Counted from the stretch's first letter, positions 11,801-25,104 are shown. The stretch is DNA of 64,000 nucleotides from Chondrosia reniformis (GCA_947172415.1 OX359202.1:4760899-4824898); one strand, 5' to 3'. Numbers and translations: made by a program. The notes: generated by a model from the sequence alone, not told the origin.

Positions 11801-14786
11801 TTACTAGTACACAACACACAGCATATTCTATACCTTCTCTGGTTTTCTCCTTTAAAGAAATCAGCTGCCCTTTCAAAGTTCTGAATCGACTACAGTAGCA
11901 AGTGTAAAATGAACAAATAAACCTAAAGTACCCACTGTGGAATCTGTATGAATGGTCCCCCTCTAGAATCCCTGTTTAAGTGGCCACTTCAGTCAAGTCC
12001 CAAAAAATCACACTACACCACACTTTCAAACTCTCATAATAGGGCTGCCTTATGCGGACAGATAAATTGGGTCCCATAGGTAACCAGATTAGAAAGGTTC
12101 CACTGTACATGCATACAGGCACAAAATGATATAACAAACCCCAAGAATAGCATTTTAGGTGCCTAGATCTAGAGCACCGACACTACCAAGCAGTGACCTA
12201 TACAGTATTCCTACGTACATGTATAGTAATGTGTGACCACAAACTGGGGGACCATTTCTCTGAAGATGAAGCCATATGTACAACAAATGAGTTAAAAAGT
12301 TACAGTCTCACCATGCCAATGTGAATACATGTATGGCCAATGTGAATATACGTATGTATATACCTAACATCAGTGTTCATGGAGTGTAACAACATGTTTA
12401 CCTATGTATGTAGACTTTATATTATGTCTGTAATCTATTCAATCTTAATGAAATGAGTTTGTTTTGTGAATATATCTGTAATCTATTCAATCTTAATGAA
12501 GTGAGTTTGTTTTGTGAGCAGATCACAGTAGAGATTTATTTAATTAATAACAAACCTTTCAAATTCAGATAAAGTACACCTAAACATCATGTTTCACACA
12601 ATACAAATGTATATATTATTAATTTTGTACAAAGTGATTAGAGGTTTCTATCATGCATTAATTGACTGAATCTTTGCTGAAATCTGCTAACTAACTTACT
12701 CATTTCATATAATCTAATTGACATTTGCATAAACAGTTAATTAGTTGAGGTAGGTAGTTGATCTAGAGAGTGTATGTAATCAGATTAATAGCAACCCACA
12801 CTACAAAGAAGTTAAGGTGCTACTAGATTCTAGCTACGTATGTACAGTGGTGATTTGTACTTCATGGCAACCTGTTTGTAATACATAATTAAATGTAAAG
12901 GTCAAGCGCAATGATTGGAAATTATGCAATACCCCATAAAGTAAAACTTAAGACATTTTGTGTACTAAACGTTGCATGCATCTTTTGGAAGCTCATCTTT
13001 TCATTCTTTGGAGTGCCTAAAGACACAGTTGATGAAAACCATTTGGTTTCCAATGTTTCAACCAAGTGAATCTTTTTAAAGGGAATAATGGGTGCTGGGA
13101 ATTGCTTGAAAAAGATTGACTGCATACTCCAAAGAATCAAAAGATGACTTTCAAAAAAGCTAAGCTGGACATGTTTGGAAGAAGCCTGCAATGTTACAAA
13201 GGGTCACCTGGTCATAAAAGCTCTGTCCTCGCGCTTCATTTATCTCTCCAATCGTCTGAAGATGCTTGGCAGCTATCACAAATCTGCCCAACTCCATGAA
13301 GAGCTCCGAGGCCTCACGAAAGCATTCGGTAGCCATCTGGGGGTCACTGTCCTTTGACAGGTTACCAGCGTCTACCAGTGCGGTGGCAGCCTCGTGATTG
13401 TAGCCCAATTTCTGGTACACCCGAGCTGCCTCTCTGTAGGCACATCCAGCAGCTGTATAGGATAGATAATCATACATGTCTTGGTACATATGTATCAAAA
13501 AGAATATATTAGATGTTAGCCAATTATCCTATAAAAAGCAAGCTAGTCAGGTGATGTATGTAAGTACTGTAGGTATCAAAAGGAATTTCATAATGATGTA
13601 GATTGTGTAGAGTGAAGTGCCCTCATGGTCAAAGTAATTTCCATATGTGCGTTTCAGAGGAACAAATAAAGATATTAAAAAGAGTGCACCTCCTAAAAGC
13701 AATTGGCTGACCCAAGTAAATAAGAAACGTACATATTTATTATTCCACACACTATACGTATATCATATGCATGGTAATGTTTGTAAGACAAAATATTCAT
13801 GAATTTTGCAAATGCCAACACATTTGTGAATGCTTATTTTCCATTTCTGCATATTTTATATCCCTACTCCCACCTATTCACAAAAATATTAAAATATGAA
13901 ATCTTTTCATTCAAAATTTCATCTCGCAAACATTACCATACGTACGTATATGGGGTATGATACACAATATTATGTAAATGTTTATCCAAGACACAAATCT
14001 ATAGGAAATGGTGTTCTATATTATGATACTGTCTGTAGTGATTATGTACATGTAGATAGTCTGCCTAAGACAGTATACGTACTACATGGTGTTATGGGGG
14101 ATGGTGTCTACAAGTGCTTGGCTGGTAAAGTATGGCATTCCTTTGTATTAGCTATCGGCTCAGCAATACTGTACATGCATATAAGGTTTTTAAAATAAAG
14201 TACAGCTTTACAATTGCTAAAATATTAAGAAATAAACCTACCGTGATTCTATACCGTTTAGGAGCGACTATCTTAGTATTGAATTTCAGCAGGTAATAAT
14301 AGTTATCACTTGTAGGGTTACTTTGAAGTATGGACAACAATTAAAACAACTTCACCTCTAGAATGCTGGTTGGCCTTATAAATGTTTCCCGCCTTTATGT
14401 ACAACTCGGCTGCATCTTCCTGTTTAGAGCCACTATACGAGAAGTGGGCAAAATCAACAAATTAACGAATCCATGCAGGAACATGTACACAGATCTAGAG
14501 CAAATATACCTTTTAATGATGTAATATATAATTGAATGTACATCACTGGATAGAAAACATTAAAATAAAAGCAGTATTTCCGAGCATAAGAACGTCTCAT
14601 TCAGTCCGTCTTGAAGGAGACAACTTACCCAAAGATTTTCCCAAGGAACGAGCCCGCAGACTGTTCCTTTTGTTTAGCTTCACCAAGGATCTTTTCAGCT
14701 CTCTTATCTACGGCATATCCCAAGTCAGGTTGGTCCCTACCACCGTCTTCCGACACCATTGGCGTTTCACCTTTTCTTTCTGCCAT
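8801..14786 (-). CDS. NAPA: Alpha/beta-SNAP, soluble NSF attachment protein
   Basis: Alpha-SNAP recruits the ATPase NSF to SNARE bundles and drives their disassembly after membrane fusion in the cytosol. Nine exons on the minus strand give 315 codons: 14786-14629, 14432-14356, 13452-13208, 11889-11834, 10637-10553, 10227-10120, 9599-9534, 9425-9375, 8902-8801. Conserved blocks appear in family order: AEKILGEAKQKEQSAGSFLG, AAGCAYREAARVYQKLGYNH, ALVDAGNLSKDSDPQMATEC, GRFVIAAKHLQTIGEI, YSAKDHYFKGVICHF, FPAFEGSREQKLL, and LDEWLTKHLLIVKKKI near the end. All exons join in frame. Length is slightly above the usual 295 residues because of a longer N-terminus. The alpha and beta paralogues are not separable here. 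The first ATG lies 24 bp from the GNPAT start, and the stop lies 211 bp from the convergent HAP2 stop. Confidence 0.93.
10664..10747 (+). repeat. Family A, copy 5 (truncated)
   Basis: Only the first part of the unit is present. It begins about 27 bp outside the NAPA exon 10553-10637, on its acceptor side. Confidence 0.7.
11932..12106. mobile_element. MITE with mariner-like ends
   Basis: A fold-back element in a NAPA intron. Left end CCACTGTGGAATCTG pairs with the right end CAGTGGAACCTTTCTAATCT when read inward. No ORF. Confidence 0.5.
12426..12521. repeat. Tandem duplication, unit about 54 bp
   Basis: Two nearly identical copies containing TCTATTCAATCTTAATGAA and GAGTTTGTTTTGTGA in a NAPA intron. 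Confidence 0.85.
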
Positions 14787-14810
14787 CTTTAGAGCCCAGA
14801 TTAGACAAAA
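14787..14810. promoter_or_regulatory. Divergent promoter region NAPA / GNPAT
   Basis: Only 24 bp lie between the two divergent start codons. Core promoters and 5' leaders therefore cannot both fit and must overlap the opposite coding sequences or use upstream leader exons. Confidence 0.55.
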
Positions 14811-17800
14811 ATGGCTGAAGCTCCGACATCTAATAAATCCCGCGATTATGTACTCATGGATGACTACTCCGTCAGTGATTGGTTATACTGCTTACGTACG
14901 CATAATCCCGAGCTATACAAGCATTACGAAGGCTATGAAAAGACTCCACACGAAATGAAGCAAGCTGTGCTGCAGAGCGACCGACTTCAAAGAGTCATCA
15001 AAGAGGTAAGGGGGCTTTCATCGCTGGTCACATGTTCTGTACTCATGATAACGTATTTCCACTATATTATATTAATTAAAAGATTTCTCACAAGAGTGGA
15101 CGAACCCAGAAGAATGTCCAAGACGAAGTGGCAGAAATTTTGGAAGAAATGGGTCACAAGTTTTTCCTGCCTGCACTCCGCACGCTCGCTTATCTGGTCC
15201 GCAAAGGACTCCGCAGCTTAACTAGGGGAATATACGTCAACCAAGATGGCATTGATCAGGTGGGAGGTAGCTATTATGCCAAATAATTAATAACAGGCAG
15301 TTTTACTTCAATAAAAAGGTTAATAAAATGCGTAAAAATGAGCTGAGACAATTAAAGTGTTTAAGGCTATTTGCAGTAGCCAGTGACCATTTCAGAGTTA
15401 TTGTATTTGTCTTCTGTTGCTTGTTGAGCAACAGAAGGTTCCCTTGTAGAGGTCACGTGCTCTGCTTCATTTTCGCCCACATTCCAGCAGCAATCCTTGG
15501 TCATGCAAGCCCCCATCTGTGTTCAAATGAAGTATTAGAACATGACACACATACATACAGCTGTCTGGCAATTTGAGAAGAAGAGAAGTAGAAGGAGAAA
15601 ACTCTTGTATCCTCATCCAAATCTCTCACTAGATTTAGTTCCCTATAGGCCTTCACTCTAAAGTAGATGTAGCATGTAAGAAAAATGGTGTGTTATATTA
15701 TTCATGAATTATTGTATATGATAATTTGGAGCTGATTGCTATAGGATGTAAGACGCAATGCCGAGGAATTAAGACTTGGGTAGTTTACTACATGTTAGGT
15801 AACTAGAATGGGACAATAGTAATGAGAATGTAAGAGATTATGAATAACAGGACTATGAGCTCTAGTGAGAGGAATTAGGAGAGCTTGGCTGTCAAACAAT
15901 ATTCTATATAGAGAACAAGTACACAATATGGCCAAGTACACTATAAGCAGTTGAGGACACCAGAAGGATAGTTTCGTGTAATACCACCCACATTCACACT
16001 ATGGTGTAGCCTCCCTAGTTTGTGTATACAAATACTTGATCACAGCACCTTATGTTAGACCGTATTGGTGCTTCTCGTTCAGCTAAAGATATTCACTAGA
16101 TTACGTATCTATATAAGGAGTTCCAGTATAAATATGGATCCTCCTACATCTGTAGTTATTATATTAACATATAGCGAATGCACCCTCTACTATACATACC
16201 TATTTCTGCTTGACAAGAATCTAGATCCAATTATTTATTTCAAACACTGTACACAGACTGATTACAACCTGTTCACCTGTTCTATTTATATAACCACAAT
16301 GCAGCCTTAAAAGTGACATTTACCATAGAGATCTAAAGTTACCCAGCTGATGCAGATTCAGCTTGTCTATTCAACCATACATAAGCTTGTTTTTATAGCT
16401 GTCTCCATTATTTTAATGAATGTAAATACAAATTTAAAAGCCTATAGGAAATTAAACCTGGAGAGTGCTTTGGATGAGGATACAGGAGTCTTCTCTTTCT
16501 TCTTTTGCTCCACTGGGCCAGGCAGCTGTTTCTGGGAATACCATCCTTCATCAGTGACCCTGGAAATCTTTCTGGAAGTTCTTCTTTGAATCCTGTACTA
16601 CGTATGTACTAAATCATTTTTCTGTACTAAAGCAACTGGGAGCATTCATGAATATGATTATAATTTGAGTTGTTTGTTGATGTAGGCTAAGAAGGCTATA
16701 AGAGATTGGCCAGTGGTGCTACTGCCCTCCCACAGGAGCTACCTGGATTTTATTTTGGTCACTTATGTGTTTTTTGCCTTCAACCTCCGAATACCAGTAA
16801 TAGCAGCTGGACAGGACTTTACGGGAATGGCAGGGATTAGTTCATTTCTTAGGAGGTCTGGTGCCTTTTTTATGAGGAGGACGTTTGGGTCGGATCTCCT
16901 CTATTGGGCAGTGTTTAGTGAATATGTGCAGCAACATTTAAAAGTTGGATATTCTCCGGTTGAGTTCTTTATCGAAGGTACCAGGAGCAGGACGTCAAAG
17001 TCAATGCATCCCAAACTAGGTACGTATGTAGGTGTAGTGTGTGACATTGAAATATGACTGTCACATGATCCTGTTTGAGAAGGATTGTGCCATTTACTTA
17101 TTATATTGTATGATAAGTCCAATAACAGTTTGTATAAGGTGTCCATTATTCTAAACAGTAGTGTTTGGAATGTAGTGGTGTGTGGTGAAGTTGTGTACAG
17201 GGTTTCTTGTATTGAAGAGCAAAGGGATTTGAATTCCCCTTATTGCTCGCTTAAATAAAAATCAAATTGCAATTTTTGGGGCGCCGCAGGCGCCCCTATA
17301 TTGTTTTCAGAAATTATGTTAACGTATGGCTTCCTGTTCGTAACCTTGTATATATATATATATATCTGTCACCAAAATGGCGGACGTTCGGCTGGCTTTC
17401 GTTTCTAGCTTAAAACTAGCTTTCTCTTCCTTAGCGTCGAACATTAAACGAACGAAAAGGATTTAGAAACCATATTTACGAATACTATGTAACGTAAAGC
17501 TTGCGTGAAAGCGTTTTCTACGAGATATGGCCTTGTAAAATTGACGGCATAGAACAAGAGTCAACCGGAATCGGTTAACCGGACATCTAACTAGAACTAG
17601 AACCGGACATCTAATTTGCACCAGCCAAGTAGTTCGAGTTTACTTAGGGGCGCCTGGCGCCCCACGAGTTTTTTAAACTCGAAATACTTGTTTTAATAAC
17701 AAACAAACACATTGAACTAGATTGTATTCCCCCCTTCCCTCTTCTAATACTTACTAAAAGAAATCCTGATTTGCACACCTTCAATTACTTGTCCCAAAAA

Positions 17801-20800
17801 TGTAGTTCAGCTTACTCTCACAGACACACATAGTGCAATACTAGACAATTCTGTCCACTCTCCTTAATAGAAAGCATTATGAAGAAGATATTTGTAATTG
17901 AATGCAGTGTAATATGTTTCATTCAGTCACTTAATGGACTAATTTATCTGGCTTCATTAGACACCATTATAAATAAACTACTGTAGGATACTAATACTGT
18001 TTTCATACGGCCACTCATAAACTGGGTTCGACCCAACCCTACTAGGTTCCAGGGTGACCATTCATACATACAGGTTCCACTGAACCCTCTTGATGTGATT
18101 ATTGGCCAATGAAAGTGTTTCATTGAAAGGCCACCCACTGTTTAGCATGTGCCAATCAATGTAGCTTACACCCTTAATGTAATTGTTTTCATGAAATTTG
18201 AACCAATACCCAATTAGTATTAACAAAAATGTGAATGCACATTAGACCAGTGTAGTCACATTATTCAAGTTTTAGATCATACCAAATGAATGAAAAATCT
18301 AATATACCATTTTCCTACATGCTATGCCTATTCTGTAAAAAAGCTTATAGGGGAACTAAACCTGAAGAGAGTTTTGGATGAAGATACAGGAGTCTTTTCT
18401 TTCTTCTTTTCCTTTCTTTCATCTTCTTCTCCACTGGGTCAGACAGCTGTTTCTGGGAATTTAACCCTTCATCAGTGATCCTGGGAGTCTTTATCTTTAT
18501 CTTTATATTGATCTTCTGTGAATTCTTGGAATGCATATTTTACCAGTGTAGTCACATTATTCACTAAGTTTTAGTTCACAAAAATGAATGCACATTTGAC
18601 CTTCACAACCCACAGTAGGTGGTGCAATCTATAGTTTACTTATTAGGCATGTGGTCTCCATGCTGTGTTGGCTCCAGTGCTTAGGAGGATCTGTACTTTT
18701 TGGGTTTCTGTAACACTACTGGGTACAGGTGATCGGAGAAGATGTTACTTACATGTATAGTTAAATAAAACATGATGTAGGAAGTTGGAAGTGTATAGGA
18801 ATGATGCTATCCTACTTAGGGATTACAGTACGTACACACAATATACGTAAGCAGGGGCAGCTCTGAGACTAGAATACAAGTGAGTAGGACCCACAGAAAA
18901 TCAAGAAGAAGACAAAGGATTCCCAAGTTCATTTATGAAGGGTTGAATTCCAAGAAACAGCTGTCTGGCCCAGTGGAAAAGAAGAAAAGTAAAAGGAGAA
19001 ACCTCTTGTATCCTCATCCAAAGCTCTCATAGGTCTAGTTCCCTATAGGCATTTTACTCTAAAGTAGATGTATTGCATGTAAGAAGAATATTATTCACTG
19101 ATAGCCTTCACTTTGTAGTCCCATGTAAAATGTGTTTTTATCAATTTTTTATTAAATTCTGGTAAACCAACGTACATCTCTGCATGTGGATACAGGTCTA
19201 CTTTCAGTTGTTCTGGAACCATACTTGTGTGGTTGGATTCCTGATGTCATGTTTGTACCAATTGGAATTAGCTATGAACGGACTCTAGAAGAAGAACTGT
19301 TTTCAAGGGAGTTGTTGGGAATACCTAAGCCAAAGGAATCTACAAAGGTATGCTATGATTATGATGATGCATGCTGGCTGCTGTAGCTTCATTAAGTGCT
19401 GCGGCTTAAGTAATTAATCAAGTTATTCAAGACATTTAAAAGCCAACAATTCCAAGCTAAGTGTGTGTTTTCAATTTGAATGGTACATACGTATATAGAG
19501 CAGTCAGATTTTCATATATAGAATTACTGAATATGACAACTTTTAAAATCTTAGACATTTCAGCTTTCCTTTGATCACTTCTAACACTTTATCTTTACAT
19601 TTGTCTCTTTTAGGGCCTATTCAAAGTAACCAGTATTCTCTCTGAAGACTATGGAAAGATTTTCATCACCTTTCAGTCTCCATTCTCTCTACATGACTAC
19701 TGTCAGTCTCTGGGTATCAGCAGAATTGGGCGCTCGCTGCAAACTGGAGGGGGAGGTGGGAGGGGTGCGGTGGATAAGGATCTGGTCTCAAGAGTGGGCT
19801 ATGAGGTTCTTGACCACATTCACAGGGCAATGCGACTGCCCCTTACATCACTAGTAGCCACAGTTCTGTTACAACATCCAGATGGCCTGTCTAGTGGTAA
19901 GCTACAGGAGAACAGACTAGCATTTGGTGATAATGAAATGAATTTATTATTCATGCTGAACTGGTGTTAGGAGAACTTTAATGAAAAGGTGCTATATAAC
20001 TTCAGGTAGAGTAGGAGTGTGTGCTGGGAAATATACTTTATGTAGACTTTGTTGCCATTATTTGCTCTTAAAAGTTTAATGTAATATAGTATTCAATGTA
20101 GTAATTGGTTAGTGGTGTGTAATATACTGGCTCCTTCCTATGGATACTGTTAAGTTTAGTTATAAATGCGTCACATAGGAAATGAGTTTTATACGTATAC
20201 GTGTACATGCATGCACATTTTGACAAAAGGTTACGTGTCACATTTACACAAACAAGTCGACCTTAATTAGCATAAAGTTTATTTAGTGCATGGAACCAGT
20301 GATTTAGGTGATACATATTATGTAAATGAGATAATGTGCAGCAGTGTGTGAATTTGAATAACCAACCAGTTCAGCCATAAAGTCTGCCCTTAAAGCTTGC
20401 TGCCTGATAATTTAGTGTACTCTCTTTTCATCTACCTAGATGACTTGTCAATGAAGGTTCTGTGGTTGTCAAAGGAGGTCACAAAGAGGGGTGGCCAGAT
20501 GATGGATATGGTGATAGATAAGACATTAGTTGAGAAGGCTTGTGGCCTCCTTCATGTATCTGTTCAGACCACTCCGGAAGGCATCATTAGGTCCAAGCAA
20601 AGGTTGACAGGGAATTCATTGAAGAGATCTAGTAGCTTATATTTGAATGTCATAGGAAAGAGTACTATTAGTCAACAGGATTTTGATGCCATTTTGGATG
20701 CTGCCTTTGTACAGCTAACTCTCTCACAGTACAGGAACCAATTGATTCATTTGTTTAGTAGAGAGTCTCTATTGGCTGCAGTGTTGCTTGGAAACCAGAC

Positions 20801-23662
20801 AGCAGAAACAGGTGACCTCAGTTAGGTATTAATAAAATGTGTGGCACTGAAGTCCTTTAACTGTTAGTAAACAAATAATAACTAGAGAAGTGTTTGGGAA
20901 AGTAGTATTTAGTCTTTTTTTATTCATTTAATAATCACATTTGGAGTTATTACGCCTGACCAACCAGACCAAAGCTTAATCTTGGTTGGGAGACTGAGAT
21001 TGATCACTGGTTACCATTCAATAGGACTTTGGTCTCCCAACCAAGATAAGACTTTGATCTGTATGATATCATGGCCGTTGCACTAGCTTAGTGCAATAAT
21101 TGAGCTAGCTCCTCTTGTATTCATACATATTTACGTATGTTTCCTTGTCTCAATATCTGCAATTTAAGGATGTTATTGTATGCATGCAGAACAATCTCTG
21201 CAGATATTTTCATTGTAGTGTTGGTACGTATGTACATGTTTAGATTGCTCTTCTATGGATGTTCGTGTGTAGTGATACAGTTCTAGTTACTCCTTTGGCT
21301 AAGTATTCACAACCTCTCTTAGATGGTGTATACGTGGGTTAGCCTATCATTCCTTGAACGTTGGTGTGGGTATTAGTGAAAGTACTTGCACCATAAAGAC
21401 TTGTGCAATATTTTCTTTGTATAATAGAGTAAGGATTCCTTCTAACTGCGTCGAACTTATCTTTTGAAAGGGTCATCTTTCGACTTGACTGAAGAAGACC
21501 CTCAGGGTAGAAACATTTGAAAGCAAGAAGAAGCAAGAAAAACTGCATCTTTAGACACTCTAAAAGTCGAAGGATGACCCTTTCAAAAGATTTTGTTTGC
21601 ATATCAGACCTACTGTACAACTGTTGATGGTACAGTTTGTTGTCTCTGATATAGCAACACTCTGTGAGGAATATACAATTTTAAGGGAAGCATTACAAAG
21701 GGAGTTTATTCTCCCAACAAGAATAACTGCAGAAGAGGTCAGTTAAAGAAAGCATAAATTATCTAACACACCATTTTTTCTTACATGCTACATCTACTTT
21801 AAAGTAAAGTCCTATAGGGAACTACATAAAGCTAGTGAGAACTTTGGATGAGGATACAAGAGTTTTCTTCTTCTCTACTGGGCCAGACAGCTGTTTCTGG
21901 GAATTCCACCCTTAACATTCATGTTCTGTCTTTGTCAGGGGGATTATTCATTATTAATGTGTAGTTAGTACTGTTACTTTATTAACTACCCTTTAAGTAG
22001 GTGTTTATTAACAGTTAGTGGTTATTCTTTGGGTACTCAATTAATTCTTATCTATTGAGTTATCTTACTATCACATTTTCAAAGTGTATGTAAACCTATA
22101 TGTAGGCACCATATTCTCTATTTCAATGTAGTGTTTTCATGAAACACTCCAGAAAATGGTTGACAGGGGCTTTCTTGTTGTCCAGAAAGGGTCTGTTGAG
22201 CTGAGACTAGTGGAAGAGGTCAAATTCCTTTCAAATATAATTCATCCATTTGTAGTAGGAAGTTGGGTTAGTTTGTGTACTCCATATTCCTTTAGCTAGA
22301 CATGACTTGGGACTTCCCCTGGGGAAACACCTGCTATTGTGTTAGGGCAGAATCACTTATCTGCCTACCCTATGCCTACTATGCTTATATCTAGGTAGGT
22401 AGAATTACTCCTGTGTGACCATGCCACGTTTTCTGCCCACCCCTTCATAGTTGACCAGTGGACATCTGCTCAGTTTGAAGGGTGGTGTTCAGAGCATGGC
22501 CATATTCTTGAAACAGACTCAGCTCCTAGCTGCAAAGGCTAACTACAGTGGTGCCATATCATCAGTAGAAGTGTTGTCATTGGACATCATACGTAATACA
22601 CTCAGTTCTCTCACTCAAATGAAGATATTACTCCAAGTAGAAGGGTGAGGGGACAAACCTTATAGCTATAGGATATACATAGTTTAATGGAGTATGGAGC
22701 CTATCAGAATACTATAATATACGTACATATTATATTATCTCATTCTCATTCCTGTATTATTTCTAGTTACTGTGCATGCTCCTTCTTTACTATATACCAT
22801 CAGGGGCACATTTAGGGGGTATTAACACCCACCCCTTTCTTAACTGTCACACCGTGTCCCCCTTCTTAACTGTCACACTGTGACCCCCTTCTTAACCATC
22901 ACACCGTGACCCCCTTCTTAACCATCACACCGTGACCCCCTTCTTAACTATCACACCCCCTTCTTAACTATCACACCCCCTTCTTAACTGTCACACCCAC
23001 TTCTTAACTATCACACCCCCTTCTTAACTGTCACACCCACTTCTTAACTATCACACCCCCTTCTTAACTGTCACACCCACTTCTTAACTATCACACCCCC
23101 TTCTTAACTATCCCACCCCTTCTTAACTATCACACCCCCTTCTTAACTATCATACCCCTTTCTTGTAAAGTGACTTGAAGTCACTCTAATGACTAGCTAA
23201 TTAAACACAGAGCTAAAGATAGCAAGTCTAGATCTCTCAAATAATTTAGTTTCTTTGTTTGTCTCCTCATGGAATATCAGTTCTTTAGCCTCCCTTGAAA
23301 ATAGAACAACCAATTGTTATGTACATTAGGCTGTATAAATGTAGGACAGCCCAAAAGACAAACAGATCAGCTTTAGAGACATGAGTGGGAGTTGCTTTCT
23401 GATAGATGTATGTGGGTGTATCACTTGTGTACTTGTGTACTGTGCAACACCTTGGGCCTATTCCTGTTTATCCCAAATTGCAAATTCATCACTCACTCCC
23501 ACACATGGAATGTAATTTAAAAATGAGTGTGTATTGCCTTAATCTTTGTGGGAAATGAAGGACTTTCTGGTTTATCTTGACACAGTGAGTTCAATGCTGG
23601 AAAGGAGCGTCTGGTTAAAGTGTTGCATCAGCAGAGATTACAACAAGTATACACAGCACTGG
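14811..23662 (+). CDS. GNPAT: Dihydroxyacetone-phosphate acyltransferase
   Basis: GNPAT acylates dihydroxyacetone phosphate, the first step of ether-lipid (plasmalogen) synthesis, on the luminal side of the peroxisome. Exons on the plus strand: 14811-15005, 15083-15259, 16686-17019, 19196-19347, 19614-19896, 20440-20811, about 21636-21737, 22132-22266, 22451-22644, 23586-23662. The acyltransferase motifs are all present: HRSYLD at 140-145 (HX4D), GAFFMRR at 183-189, EGTRSR at 221-226, and [28 protein letters not shown] and QYRNQL further identify the family. The phase from exon 6 to exon 7 does not match in the simple model, so a small exon or another splice site is missed there. The last exon is not identified; one candidate starts at 25936 after a good acceptor. 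No peroxisomal SKL-type tail was found. The gene converges on the kizuna-like gene. Confidence 0.92.
15411..15437. other. Short perfect hairpin
   Basis: Arms CTTCTGTTGCT and AGCAACAGAAG are fully complementary around a 5-base loop, in GNPAT intron 2. It is too short on its own to call a precursor RNA. Confidence 0.4.
15570..15703 (-). repeat. Family A, copy 6
   Basis: A partial copy in GNPAT intron 2, opposite in orientation to copy 7 in the same intron. Confidence 0.75.
16430..16590 (+). repeat. Family A, copy 7
   Basis: Lies near the end of GNPAT intron 2, about 95 bp before the acceptor of exon 3. Confidence 0.75.
17278..17663. mobile_element. Element bounded by GGGGCGCC palindromes, copy 1
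   Basis: A segment of about 386 bp in GNPAT intron 3 with GC-rich palindromes at both ends (GGGGCGCCGCAGGCGCCCC on the left, GGGGCGCCTGGCGCCCC on the right), standing out from the AT-rich intron. Reverse-oriented relatives lie at 42391 and 44628. No long ORF. Probably a non-autonomous transposon of unknown class. Confidence 0.6.
18285..18537 (+). repeat. Family A, copy 8
   Basis: A near full-length copy in GNPAT intron 3. Confidence 0.8.
18895..19095 (-). repeat. Family A, copy 9
   Basis: In GNPAT intron 3, inverted relative to copy 8 and about 360 bp from it, so the pair could form a long hairpin in the transcript. Confidence 0.8.
20945..21072. mobile_element. Fold-back MITE, family D, copy 2
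   Basis: GNPAT intron 6. It has inverted arms CTTAATCTTGGTTGGGAGAC and GTCTCCCAACCAAGATAAG around ACTGGTTACCATTCAATAG. Confidence 0.65.
21424..21602. mobile_element. Fold-back MITE, family B, copy 1
   Basis: Family B elements are long hairpins whose arms contain TCTTTTGAAAGGGTCATCTT and its complement, with GAAGAAGACCCTCAGGGT in the loop. They are followed or preceded by AGAAGGAATCCTTACTCTAT-like sequence. This copy ends about 35 bp before GNPAT exon 7. Confidence 0.75.
21756..21930 (+). repeat. Family A, copy 10
   Basis: Starts about 18 bp after the 5' splice site of GNPAT exon 7, so that 100-bp exon has a mobile repeat hard against each side. Confidence 0.8.
22815..23165. repeat. 20-bp minisatellite
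   Basis: About 15 units of the type CCCCTTCTTAACTATCACAC in GNPAT intron 9. In the middle the units alternate in two versions, giving a 40-bp period. The first units are about 26 bp and carry an extra CACCGTGA. Confidence 0.9.
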
Positions 23663-23744
23663 GTAAGTGGCATGCAACAACAACTTGTTTCCTTTGGGTG
23701 TGTGTATTAGTATATGTATGAATCTGGTTCTTTGATGAATGTTT

Positions 23745-23877
23745 TCCATCTTGGATGACTGGGATGCAATCACTGGTTACCAATTTAATAGAACTTCGGT
23801 CCCCCAGCCAAGATTAGACTTCGGTCACTTGGCTGGTTTGACGTAATACTTTCCAATGACTATTTGCTTATCATCAT
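23745..23877. mobile_element. Fold-back MITE, family D, copy 3
   Basis: Carries the family interior CACTGGTTACCAATTTAATA and ends with ATTTGCTTATCAT. It lies just after the last recognised GNPAT exon. The left arm is degraded. Confidence 0.6.
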
Positions 23878-24603
23878 GTGAATTTTTATGAATATAACCT
23901 GATTATATACATACGTATGCCTATTTTACTCAGTGTATAATCTGTACTGCACCCTGTAGCTGTAATACTGGTGAATATTCTGCTTGAAATTGTTTAGTTA
24001 CCAATGCATTAGCTTAATATGTATAACATTCAAATATTTTCCTTATCATGTGACTGTATAGTATTATATACTGTGTATGTACATACATGTAGGTATGGTA
24101 GTGTCTCAGTATTATGGAAAACCATGGCAACCAGAGAGGACTTCCATAAAAATGCATGCAAAACTGTGAAATCACTTTGATTTGACAATATGAATATTTC
24201 AATATTTTCTTGGATGATGTAGGATTTTAAATAATTTCAATGTGTACCTGTTGAAGTTGAAGTTGTCTACTTGTGTAATACTAAAACATAACACAGACTA
24301 GAATTACCTACGTAGATAGCATTTAATGTAATTAATTGAAGTACGGATAGTTATGAGGACTCAGGTTTATGTAACACCCACTTGAATGAAATACGTATAA
24401 TATATACAGTTGCATTTAGTCATCATAAGATGAAATATACGTGTACGGTAAAGTTACTAGGAAATGCTTGTACGTATAGGGGGCAGGAAGGAGATGTAAC
24501 CCACCCATTTTTCTCAGTTCCTATATTCCTAGTTAGCTGTATATTTCTATGGTAGCTGCAATCTAATTAGCATATCCCCCCTTCTTAAAATCATGGACCA
24601 AAC

Positions 24604-24706
24604 TGCTTGGAAGGGATGGCTATTCAATATATATTCAGACACCACACATTAATAGTAAGAGAGAATCTACATGGTGGTAATCATGAATGTATATCCTTCC
24701 AAGCAT
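24604..24706. repeat. Possible small fold-back element
   Basis: Outer arms GCTTGGAAGGGAT and ATCCTTCCAAGC are inverted copies about 100 bp apart. Apart from this, the small ORF at 25105 and a possible GNPAT last exon near 25936, nothing coding was seen in 23878-26170. Confidence 0.35.
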
Positions 24707-25104
24707 GCTGTTTATAAAATTGAAGTTGTCATCTCAAATCCTTCAGATGCTATTCTTCGTTTGACAAACAATTTCTTAAATTTCAGTCAAAGAGTTTTGA
24801 TCAGCACTCTTTCCTGAATCAGAAATTATTACTTAATGTATGGTGAGAGATAGAGCAAATATGAGTGAACATCAAAATTTGCAAAACTCTTTGGATATGT
24901 TCTATGGATGTCTGTGAATGCTGACACCAAGTTGCAGCTTAAGAATTCATATATATCTATCCATTTGACAGAGTTGCATGCACTAAATGTATATACACAT
25001 ACGTATATATACGTATTGTGGTATACGCCCTTAACATGTACTTATGTACGTATATAAGTCCATTTAATACAGTTCCACACACAGTTGGCTCAAAGTAGTG
25101 AACA

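Noticed and set aside
17375-17466. ORF of about 30 codons starting MADVRLAF inside the GGGGCGCC element
   Set aside because: The equivalent region in the copy at 42391 has a frame-changing difference, so the frame is not conserved.
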